Positions 1-5,077 of a stretch of 5,699 nt of DNA are shown here, one piece after another. The DNA is from Anaerolineales bacterium. GTDB taxonomy: Bacteria; Chloroflexota; Anaerolineae; Anaerolineales; UBA4823. Each line of letters starts with the position of its first letter. Position 1 is the stretch's first letter. A program made the translations under genes and the position numbers. Location: positions 1 to 5,699 of the forward strand of contig JAQUAE010000142.1 in assembly GCA_028687395.1 (NCBI GenBank), read 5' to 3'. The notes beneath the pieces are model-generated. The model was not told the origin of the DNA, ran no database searches, and saw nothing but the letters and a program-made list of their open reading frames with translations.

Positions 1-31
1 GGTCACAAACGGGAATTATATCCCCATAACC

Positions 32-59
32 CCCTGGCGACCGCCTAGTGAGGCCAGGG
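32..59 (+). terminator. Weak hairpin, possible terminator of an upstream gene
   Basis: CCCTGGC (32-38) and GCCAGGG (53-59) form a perfect 7-bp stem around a 14-base loop, followed by TTTCCTT. The T-run is interrupted, so a Rho-independent terminator for a gene left of the window is possible but not secure. No coding sequence reaches this point within the window. Confidence 0.3.
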
Positions 60-89
60 TTTCCTTAAGGTCAAAGCTCCTCGTTCTGT

Positions 90-170
90 GTCATTAGCGA
101 GGGCGCCAGCCCGAAGCAATCTCAACTAACTACGAGATTGCCACGCTCCCTCCGGTCGCTCGCTAATGAC
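90..170. repeat. Palindromic intergenic repeat, unit 1
   Basis: An 81-bp imperfect palindrome. The outer arms GTCATTAGCGAG (90-101) and CTCGCTAATGAC (159-170) are perfect 12-bp inverted repeats. The inner arms GCAATCTC (116-123) and GAGATTGC (134-141) are perfect over 8 bp and enclose a 10-base loop. The middle parts of the two arms do not match. The ends resemble the GTCATTGCGAG...GCAATCTC family of intergenic repeats known from many bacterial genomes; that family link is from memory. The transcript would fold into a long hairpin. No transposase is nearby, so mobility, if any, would be in trans. Confidence 0.8.
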
Positions 171-182
171 CTCCTCGAGAAT

Positions 183-267
183 GTCATCGCGAGGAGGGCG
201 AAACCCGACGTGGCGATCTCATCCTGAATGCGAGATTGCCACGCTCCCTCCGGTCGCTCCTAATGAC
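183..267. repeat. Palindromic intergenic repeat, unit 2
   Basis: A second unit of the same family. The inner stem is 12 bp with one G-T wobble (CGTGGCGATCTC, 209-220, against GAGATTGCCACG, 232-243) around an 11-base loop. The outer ends are GTCAT (183-187) and ATGAC (263-267). The right arm is identical to that of unit 1 over 29 consecutive bases (133-161 and 231-259), then differs by a one-base shift before CTAATGAC. The left arms of the two units are much less alike. Confidence 0.8.
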
Positions 268-273
268 ACGAGT

Positions 274-324
274 GTCATTCCATTAAGAAATGCGCCTGGG
301 CGCTGTGGAGATACTCGCAATGAC
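274..324. repeat. Degenerate third repeat unit
   Basis: GTCATT (274-279) and CTCGCAATGAC (314-324, reverse complement GTCATTGCGAG) are the two outer ends of the same repeat family, here separated by only 34 bases and without the GCAATCTC core. It begins right after unit 2; AATGACAC (262-269) and GTGTCATT (272-279) form a perfect 8-bp palindrome across the junction. It is probably a decayed or internally deleted copy. Confidence 0.5.
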
Positions 325-355
325 GCTAAAATCTATGCAGATGAGCCGCTCGCCC

Positions 356-384
356 TTATCACAGAACATAAGTTCGGTTATAAT
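356..384 (+). promoter_or_regulatory. Sigma70-type promoter for the ATL gene
   Basis: TTATCA (356-361, four of six consensus bases) and a perfect TATAAT (379-384) are separated by exactly 17 bp. Transcription would begin near 391, giving a very short leader of about 12 bases that starts at the GGAGG ribosome binding site (391-395) of the gene at 403. The promoter lies immediately downstream of the repeat cluster, so the repeats would not be in this transcript. Confidence 0.6.
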
Positions 385-402
385 GCGCCTGGAGGTGCTG
401 CG

Positions 403-813
403 ATGAGATTTACCTCGCCCCCCAACAGACACCATTTCGAAGCCCTGGTGTGGGAGCTGGTACGGCTCATCCCGCCAGGAAAGGTGAGTACTTATGGGCA
501 AGTCGCCAAAATCATCCTCGCCGTCCTGGGCAGGACGGGCGGCAATGACCGCGCCTGGGGCGCCCGCTGGGTCGGCGGGGCTATGGCTGCCTGCCCGCCC
601 GACGTGCCCTGGCAGCGCGTGATCAACTCGCAAGGGATGATCAGCCTGAAGAAGGGACCGGGCTACGACCGCCAGAAGGACCTGCTCCTGGCCGAGGGTG
701 TGGTCTTCGACGTCCGCGACCGCGTCGACCTGAAGCGCTTCGCCTGGGAAGGCCCCAGCCAGGAGTGGCTGCAGGCGCGCACGCCCACGCCTGGTGCTTC
801 CTCAAGCGGCTGA
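403..813 (+). CDS. atl: Alkyltransferase-like (ATL) DNA repair protein
   Basis: A 136-residue protein of the O6-alkylguanine-DNA alkyltransferase DNA-binding domain family. It has GKVSTYGQVA (26-35), whose Tyr31 corresponds to the nucleotide-flipping Tyr of MGMT and ATL proteins, and GARWVG (53-58), whose Arg55 matches the Arg finger. The active-site PCHRV motif is replaced by PWQRV (69-73), with Trp70 where MGMT has the alkyl-accepting Cys. Such proteins bind O6-alkylguanine tightly and hand the lesion to nucleotide excision repair; they do not transfer the alkyl group. The stretch between Tyr31 and the Arg finger is several residues longer than in short ATLs. I chose ATG 403 because GGAGG (391-395) sits 7 bases upstream, a consensus promoter precedes it, and homology begins there; the open frame back to 166 is repeat sequence. 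The Pro/Ser/Gly-rich last 10 residues look disordered. Confidence 0.9.
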   Translation: MRFTSPPNRHHFEALVWELVRLIPPGKVSTYGQVAKIILAVLGRTGGNDRAWGARWVGGAMAACPPDVPWQRVINSQGMISLKKGPGYDRQKDLLLAEGVVFDVRDRVDLKRFAWEGPSQEWLQARTPTPGASSSG

Positions 814-909
814 AGCAAGTGCGGCTATCCTGCCAGGGCGTGCTGGTGAGCCAATCCCCTCGCACTCACTTACACCAATCGGCCAGGCAGGGACCACCAC
901 TCGGGCAGG

Positions 910-915
910 TATAAT
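910..915 (+). promoter_or_regulatory. Possible -10 element upstream of the GNAT-tag pair
   Basis: A perfect TATAAT lies 54 bases before the GNAT start, giving a predicted leader of about 47 bases. No good -35 is visible at 16-18 bp spacing (the bases there are G-rich) and there is no TG extension, so an activator or alternative sigma may be needed if it is used. The 155-base gap after the ATL stop supports a separate transcription unit. Confidence 0.4.
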
Positions 916-937
916 TCGTTACGGAAGTTCGGAGTTT

Positions 938-953
938 TGAGGAAACAGCCTCA
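938..953 (+). other. Small hairpin abutting the GNAT ribosome binding site
   Basis: TGAGG (938-942) and CCTCA (949-953) form a 5-bp stem with a 6-base loop. Its last base is the first base of the AGGAGGG ribosome binding site (953-959) of the gene starting at 969. The stem is short; an effect on translation is possible but unproven. Confidence 0.3.
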
Positions 954-968
954 GGAGGGTTAATCTAT

Positions 969-1544
969 ATGGGTTTAAGCTTTCACCCGGTCACGCCCGA
1001 ACGTTGGGGCGACCTTGAAACATTGTTCGGGAAGCGCGGCGCCACCGGGGGGTGCTGGTGCATGTGGTGGCGGCAGGCGCGCTCTGAGTACGACGCCAAC
1101 AAGGGGGAGGGCAACCGGCAGGCGCTCAAAGCCATCATCGACAGCGGCGAGGTGCCAGGCATCCTGGCCTATCATGGCAAGCAGCCGGTGGGCTGGTGTT
1201 CGCTGGCGCCGCGCACAACCTTCTCGGCACTGGAGCGCTCGCGGGTCTTGAAGCGCGTCGACGACCAGCCGGTCTGGTCGATCGTGTGCTTCTTCATCGC
1301 CCGCTCCCACCGCCGCCAGGGAGTCACGCTGGGATTACTGCAAGCCGCCGTGGAATACGCCCGCCAGCAGGGCGCTGCCATCCTGGAGGGCTACCCCGTG
1401 GAACCCAAGGAGGGGCAAACCGCCGACGTCTTCGCCTTCACCGGGCTGGCTTCGGCCTTCAAAAAGGCCGGCTTCGTGGAGGTGCTGCGCAGGTCGCCCA
1501 CACGTCCGATCATGCGTTACGTCATCCGGGAGGGAGAAAAATGA
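969..1544 (+). CDS. GNAT family N-acetyltransferase
   Basis: A 191-residue protein with a GNAT fold. The core beta strand and acetyl-CoA pyrophosphate loop are at about 103-126 (VWSIVCFFIARSHRRQG, then VTLGLL); the loop RRQGVTLG is a relaxed form of the (Q/R)xxGx(G/A) motif. The C-terminal AFTGLASAFKKAGFVEV (155-171) is the usual GNAT ending where the last helix packs against the sheet. An unusual Cys/Trp-rich segment, GGCWCMWWR (27-35), lies near the N-terminus, and PVGWCSLAPR (73-82) follows. The substrate cannot be told from sequence; small-molecule or toxin acetylation is as likely as protein acetylation. AGGAGGG (953-959) lies 9 bases before ATG 969. The stop overlaps the tag start by ATGA, so the two are probably translationally coupled and share a function or at least regulation. 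Confidence 0.85.
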   Translation: MGLSFHPVTPERWGDLETLFGKRGATGGCWCMWWRQARSEYDANKGEGNRQALKAIIDSGEVPGILAYHGKQPVGWCSLAPRTTFSALERSRVLKRVDDQPVWSIVCFFIARSHRRQGVTLGLLQAAVEYARQQGAAILEGYPVEPKEGQTADVFAFTGLASAFKKAGFVEVLRRSPTRPIMRYVIREGEK

Positions 1545-2110
1545 TCCTCCGCTGTGCCTGGGTCCCCGACGACCCGCTCTACATCGAATACCACGACCGG
1601 GAATGGGGCACGCCGGTGCACGACGACCGCACGCTGTTCGAGTTCCTCATCCTGGAAGGCGCCCAGGCTGGCTTGAGCTGGTCGACCATCCTGCGCAAAC
1701 GCCCGAATTACCGGGCTGCCTTCGACAACTTCGAGCCCCAGGCCGTCGCCCGCTATGGGGAAAAGAAGATCGCTGCCTTGCTGGCCGATCCCGGCATCGT
1801 GCGCAACCAGCGCAAGGTGCGGGCCGCGGTGGAGAACGCCAAGGCCTTCCTCGCCATCCAGGAGGCCTTCGGCAGCTTCGACGCCTACGTCTGGGAATTC
1901 GTCGGCGGAAGCCCCATCCAGAATTCCTGGCGCGCCGTCTCCGAGATTCCCAGCAAAACCCCCATCGCCGAGACGATGAGCGCCTCCCTGCTGCGCAGAG
2001 GCTTCAAGTTCGTCGGGCCCACCATCTGCTACGCCTTCATGCAGGCGGTAGGTATGGTCAACGACCACACCGCGCAGTGCTTCCGCTACAGTGAATTGAA
2101 CCGTTTGTGA
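1541..2110 (+). CDS. tag: DNA-3-methyladenine glycosylase I
   Basis: A 189-residue protein of the usual Tag length. It is a helix-hairpin-helix-superfamily base-excision enzyme that removes N3-methyladenine from alkylated DNA. The four zinc ligands of the family are visible: Cys5, His18, His176 and Cys180 (in HDREWG near the N-terminus and NDHTAQC near the C-terminus). FEFLILEGAQAGLSW (33-47) contains Glu39 and Trp47, which match the base-recognition Glu38 and Trp46 of E. coli Tag; Tyr17 matches Tyr16. RNQRKVRAAVENA (88-100) and GFKFVGPTICYAFMQAVG (154-171) are further family blocks. ATG 1541 overlaps the GNAT stop by four bases, and GGGAGG lies at the expected distance upstream. The frame is also open upstream inside the GNAT gene, but that part is a shadow. 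All key residues are present, so it should be active. Confidence 0.96.
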   Translation: MILRCAWVPDDPLYIEYHDREWGTPVHDDRTLFEFLILEGAQAGLSWSTILRKRPNYRAAFDNFEPQAVARYGEKKIAALLADPGIVRNQRKVRAAVENAKAFLAIQEAFGSFDAYVWEFVGGSPIQNSWRAVSEIPSKTPIAETMSASLLRRGFKFVGPTICYAFMQAVGMVNDHTAQCFRYSELNRL

Positions 2111-2116
2111 TAGAAT
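2108..2116 (+). promoter_or_regulatory. Possible extended -10 promoter at the end of tag
   Basis: TGATAGAAT fits the extended -10 consensus TGnTATAAT with one mismatch and overlaps the tag stop codon. No good -35 is present at 16-18 bp (ACAGTG at 17 bp), which extended -10 promoters tolerate. Transcription from about 2123 would give a leader of about 183 bases containing the stem-loop at 2146-2174 ahead of the ABC operon. Confidence 0.35.
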
Positions 2117-2145
2117 CGCTTCGTTTTTCGCCCCTTTAAATCGAC

Positions 2146-2174
2146 GAGAGCCGGATACGCCGCCTCCGGCTCTC
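2146..2174 (+). promoter_or_regulatory. 10-bp stem-loop in the leader of the ABC operon
   Basis: GAGAGCCGGA (2146-2155) and TCCGGCTCTC (2165-2174) are perfect 10-bp inverted repeats around a 9-base loop. The 3' flank is TCTAAGGAGG, not a U-run, so this is a poor intrinsic terminator for tag. CCTCC (2163-2167), in the loop and 3' arm, could instead pair with GGAGG (2180-2184), which would disrupt the main stem. It could be a transcript-stabilising hairpin, an attenuator-like element or a protein-binding palindrome; the sequence does not decide. Confidence 0.5.
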
Positions 2175-2230
2175 TCTAAGGAGGAGAAGAAGAGAAATCG
2201 CCCTTCGAGGTAGATGTTACCACTTACCGG

Positions 2231-2259
2231 TTGAAGCTGCTTGACGATTACTATACGAT
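2231..2259 (+). promoter_or_regulatory. Possible promoter directly before the ABC ATPase gene
   Basis: TTGAAG (2231-2236) and TACGAT (2254-2259) are 17 bp apart, each with four of six consensus bases. Transcription would start near 2266, 40 bases before ATG 2306. A better -35 match, TTGACG (2241-2246), has no matching -10 at the right distance. The surrounding sequence (about 2240-2330) is clearly more AT-rich than the genes on either side, as expected for a promoter region. Confidence 0.4.
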
Positions 2260-2305
2260 TACCCTACGCCAGCCCAACAAATTTGCCAATTTTCGCAGAA
2301 AAACC

Positions 2306-3319
2306 ATGGATTTTGCAATTTTAAGCGAGCATTTAGGCCGCGTGTACAAGATTCGCGGCGCCAAGAAGGCCGAAGCCAAGCAAATCATCGCCTTGCAGGA
2401 CGTGAACCTGGAAATCCGTCCCGGCGAGCTATTCGGGTTGCTGGGGCCGAACGGCGCCGGCAAAACCACGTTGATCAAGATTCTCACTACCCTGCTCGCC
2501 CCGACCTCCGGGAGAGCGTGCGTGGCGGGTTTCGACGTACAGAAAGAAGCCCCCAAGGTGCGCCCGCGCATCAACATGGTCTCCGGCGGCGAGTCCTCCG
2601 GCTACGGCCTGCTGACCGTGCGCGAGAACCTGTGGATGTTCGCCCAGTTCTACGGCATCCCCTCCCGCCAGGCGCACCAGCGCATCGACGAGCTGCTCGC
2701 CGTAGTGGGGCTGGCCGATCGGGCAAACAGTAAATCCTCCGACCTCTCCACCGGGCTGCGCCAGAAGATGAACGTCGTGCGCGGCTTCCTCACCGACCCC
2801 GACGTGCTCTTCCTGGACGAGCCGACCCTTGGACTGGACGTCGGCGCGTCGCGCGAGGTGCGCCGCTTCGTGCGTAAGTGGGTAGACGACGACCCCACCC
2901 GCACCATCTTGCTCACCACCCATTACATGGTCGAGGCCGACGAGCTGTGCGACCGGGTGGCGATCATCAACCAGGGCAAGGTGCTGGCCTGCGACGCCCC
3001 GGCCACCCTGAAACAACGCCTGCAGCGCGAGGCCATCTTCCGCATGCAGGTCAGCCCCTTGAACGGCTCGGGGCTGGGCGCGTTGCAAGGCTTGCCCGGC
3101 GTGCGCAAGGTGAGCCTGCACGAGCAGAACGGCGCCTCCACCCTGGAATTCATCCTGGAGCGCGAGGACGCCATCGCCGCGGTGGTCAACGCCCTGACCG
3201 CCGGCGAGACGCGCATCCTGCACCTGCAGAAGCGCGAGCCCACCCTGGAGGACGTCTTCGTGGACCTGGTCGGGCGCAGCATCGAGGAGGTCGAGCGTGC
3301 CGAGCAAGCCGAGGGTTAA
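2306..3319 (+). CDS. ABC-2 type exporter, ATP-binding subunit
   Basis: A 337-residue ATPase of the DrrA/CcmA-like family, cytoplasmic and partner of the two permeases that follow. Walker A is GPNGAGKT (47-54), the signature LSTGLRQKM (147-155), Walker B VLFLDEP (167-173), the D-loop LGLD (175-178) and the switch His206 in TTHYM. The Q-loop region reads INMVSGGESSGYG (89-101), so the usual Gln is not visible; I recall a similar VSGGE variant from a subset of ABC-2 ATPases. The C-terminal extension ends with EPTLEDVFVDLVGRS (311-325), typical of drug and polysaccharide ABC-2 exporters. I chose ATG 2306 because family homology begins there; the frame is open back to 2180, but the extra codons look like leader and the only alternative start is TTG 2231. 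Neither start has a convincing ribosome binding site. The substrate cannot be predicted. Confidence 0.92.
   Translation: MDFAILSEHLGRVYKIRGAKKAEAKQIIALQDVNLEIRPGELFGLLGPNGAGKTTLIKILTTLLAPTSGRACVAGFDVQKEAPKVRPRINMVSGGESSGYGLLTVRENLWMFAQFYGIPSRQAHQRIDELLAVVGLADRANSKSSDLSTGLRQKMNVVRGFLTDPDVLFLDEPTLGLDVGASREVRRFVRKWVDDDPTRTILLTTHYMVEADELCDRVAIINQGKVLACDAPATLKQRLQREAIFRMQVSPLNGSGLGALQGLPGVRKVSLHEQNGASTLEFILEREDAIAAVVNALTAGETRILHLQKREPTLEDVFVDLVGRSIEEVERAEQAEG
3284..3290 (+). promoter_or_regulatory. Ribosome binding site deciding the GTG start of permease 1
   Basis: GAGGAGG, inside the end of the ATPase gene, lies 6 bases before GTG 3297. It supports this non-ATG start and a 23-base overlap between the ATPase and permease genes. 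Confidence 0.7.
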
Positions 3320-4139
3320 GAAGAACACCGGCTGGAGGCTCTTCCTGCAGACGGTCGCCGCTCGCGCCTACCCGCGCGTCATCGGTCAGCAGCGCGAGAA
3401 ATCCTGGATGTTCTTCGACATCTTCCTGCCCCTGATGGGCGTGGCGGCGTACATCTTCGTCTACCGGGCAATCGGCGCCCCCCAGGAGTACGTCGGCTTC
3501 GTGGTCATGGGTGGGGCGATGACCGCTTTCTGGATGAACATCCTATGGAGCATGTCCAGCCAGCTCTACTGGGAGAAGGAGCAGGGCAACCTGGCGCTGT
3601 ACATCATGGCGCCCAACTCGATGATGGCCATCTTGCTGGGCATGGCCTTGGGCGGCATGCTCGCCACCACCCTGCGCGCCGTGGTCATCGTCGTCATCGC
3701 TAGCTGGCTCTTCCAGGTGCATTACGCCGTGTCCAGCTTCGCCCAGCTTTTCGCCGTCTTTGGTTTGTCGATGGTCGCCCTGTACGGCATGGGCATGATG
3801 GCCGCCTCGGTCTACCTGCTGCTCAGCCGGGAGGCCTGGCACATTTCCAACCTGGCGCAAGAGCCCATCTACCTGCTGTCTGGCTTTTACTTCCCGGTCA
3901 AGAACCTGAACTTCTACCTGGCGCTGGTCGCCTCGCTCATCCCGCTCACCCTGGGATTGGACGCCATGCGCCAGCTTTCATTCGCCTCCGGCCCCAGCCT
4001 GGGCTTTCTGAACGTCCGCCTCGAGCTTGGCGTGCTGCTCGTCCTGAGTGTGGCGTTCCTGATCGGCTCGTGGCGCCTGCTGCAGGTGATGGAAAAGCTG
4101 GCCATCCGCGAGGGCCGCCTGACGGAGAGCCGCCGGTGA
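3297..4139 (+). CDS. ABC-2 type exporter, permease subunit 1
   Basis: A 280-residue integral membrane protein of the ABC-2 permease family. A basic, polar N-terminus (about 1-36, with PRVKKN) precedes six hydrophobic segments at roughly 38-58, 66-88, 108-138, 146-176, 190-222 and 242-264, followed by a charged cytoplasmic tail. The loop YWEKEQGNLALYIMAPNS (91-108), ahead of the third segment, is the conserved ABC-2 coupling region, and LLSGFYFPVKNLNFYLAL (193-210) matches the re-entrant region with its S/G-x-x-FP motif. It starts with GTG inside the ATPase gene (23-base overlap), so the two are translationally coupled and their products probably made in proportion. It most likely forms a heterodimer with the next gene product, from which it is clearly different. 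Confidence 0.9.
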   Translation: MPSKPRVKKNTGWRLFLQTVAARAYPRVIGQQREKSWMFFDIFLPLMGVAAYIFVYRAIGAPQEYVGFVVMGGAMTAFWMNILWSMSSQLYWEKEQGNLALYIMAPNSMMAILLGMALGGMLATTLRAVVIVVIASWLFQVHYAVSSFAQLFAVFGLSMVALYGMGMMAASVYLLLSREAWHISNLAQEPIYLLSGFYFPVKNLNFYLALVASLIPLTLGLDAMRQLSFASGPSLGFLNVRLELGVLLVLSVAFLIGSWRLLQVMEKLAIREGRLTESRR

Positions 4140-4164
4140 GTGGCGCCAGCAGGCAGGTGGCACG

Positions 4165-5043
4165 ATGAGCACCACTTCGCAGATCAGGGCCTCCTTCTTA
4201 GAACGCTGGCGCTCCTTCCGCCTGGCCACCTGGTTGGGCTGGCAGATCGAATCCAACTGGGCGGACCCCTTCCTGTTCGCCATCTACTCGCTGATCAAGC
4301 CCCTGGCGGGCACAGCCATCCTGGTGGTGATGTATAGCATCATCACCAGGAGCGACTTTGCCTCGCCGGTCTTCCCTTACATCTACCTGGGCAACGCCTT
4401 CTACATGTACGTCGGCCAGGTGATGACGGGCATCTCCTGGGCGGTGATCGATGACCGCGAGCATTACAAGACGATGAAGTACATGGTCATCGCCCCGCTG
4501 CACTTCCCCACCTACCTGATGGGGCGCGGCGTGGCGCGCTTCATCATCGCCACCATCTCGGTCTTCGTCACCTTGCTCTTCGGCGTGCTCTTCCTGGGCG
4601 TGGAGATCGACCTCGCCCAGGTGGACTGGCTGCTCTTCATCGCCAGCATGCTGGTGGGCGTGGTCATGCTGGCGATGATGGGCTTGATCCTGGCGGGCGT
4701 GATGCTGCTGCTGGCGCACCACTCCTGGGGGATCGGCGAGGCGGTAGCCGGGGCGCTCTACCTGTTCAGCGGGGCGATCTTCCCCCTGGAAGTGCTCCCG
4801 CCTGCCCTGCGCCCGCTGGGCTTCCTCATGCCGGTCACCTACTGGCTGGAGCTGTTGCGCCGCACGCTGGTGGGCCCGGTGGCCCAGGCCTTCCCCACCC
4901 TCGCGGCGCTGAGCAACCTGCAGCTCATGGGCATCCTGCTCGGCCTGACGCTGGCTTTCGCCCTGCTGGCTTCCTTCTCCTTTCGCTGGTGCATGCGCCT
5001 GGCACGCGAGCGCGGCCTGATCGACCTGGTCACTAATTATTAA
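4165..5043 (+). CDS. ABC-2 type exporter, permease subunit 2
   Basis: A 292-residue integral membrane protein with six hydrophobic segments at about 36-60, 70-92, 124-146, 153-184, 188-212 and 254-275. REHYKTMKYMVIAPLHF (98-114) is the cytoplasmic coupling loop and LFSGAIFPLEVLPPALRPL (200-218) the conserved FP region; each has a counterpart at the same place in permease 1. The C-terminus, RERGLIDLVTNY, is of a kind common in this family. ATG 4165 follows AGGTGG (4155-4160) by 4 bases and lies 25 bases after the permease 1 stop. Two unlike permeases with one ATPase suggest a transporter of composition A2BC. Likely role: export of a lipid-like, polysaccharide or drug-like compound; sequence gives no finer answer. 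Confidence 0.9.
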   Translation: MSTTSQIRASFLERWRSFRLATWLGWQIESNWADPFLFAIYSLIKPLAGTAILVVMYSIITRSDFASPVFPYIYLGNAFYMYVGQVMTGISWAVIDDREHYKTMKYMVIAPLHFPTYLMGRGVARFIIATISVFVTLLFGVLFLGVEIDLAQVDWLLFIASMLVGVVMLAMMGLILAGVMLLLAHHSWGIGEAVAGALYLFSGAIFPLEVLPPALRPLGFLMPVTYWLELLRRTLVGPVAQAFPTLAALSNLQLMGILLGLTLAFALLASFSFRWCMRLARERGLIDLVTNY

Positions 5044-5055
5044 TCCTGCATTCCT

Positions 5056-5065
5056 AAGGGAGGAG
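5056..5065 (+). promoter_or_regulatory. Strong but distant ribosome binding site of ogt
   Basis: AAGGGAGGAG ends 12 bases before ATG 5078, longer than the usual 5-9. No ATG, GTG or TTG lies in between, so ATG 5078 remains the best start. Confidence 0.6.
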
Positions 5066-5077
5066 ACAATCACGCTT

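Noticed and set aside
15..20. Leftward promoter (TATAAT on the minus strand)
   Set aside because: No -35-like sequence lies at 16-18 bp (CGGTCG at 17 bp), and no gene to its left is in the window.
90..267. CRISPR array
   Set aside because: There are only two full copies, each internally palindromic and of the dispersed intergenic type, without regular spacers and with no cas genes in the window.
166..402. In-frame upstream extension of the ATL coding region (79 extra codons)
   Set aside because: It is repeat units 2 and 3 and the promoter read as codons; homology, ribosome binding site and promoter all place the start at 403.
1015..1251. Small + strand open frame inside the GNAT gene
   Set aside because: Wholly overlapped by a gene with clear GNAT features; no ribosome binding site and no recognisable motif.
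1196..1540. In-frame upstream extension of tag
   Set aside because: It lies inside the GNAT gene in another frame; its Arg/Pro/Gly-rich translation is typical of a GC-rich shadow, and Tag homology begins at 1541.
2146..2177. Rho-independent terminator after tag
   Set aside because: The stem is strong, but the 3' flank TCTAAGG has no U-run, so termination is unlikely by the intrinsic mechanism.
2429..3328. 299-codon open frame on the minus strand
   Set aside because: Antisense of the ABC ATPase, whose Walker and signature motifs are unambiguous on the + strand; no recognisable domain in the reverse frame.
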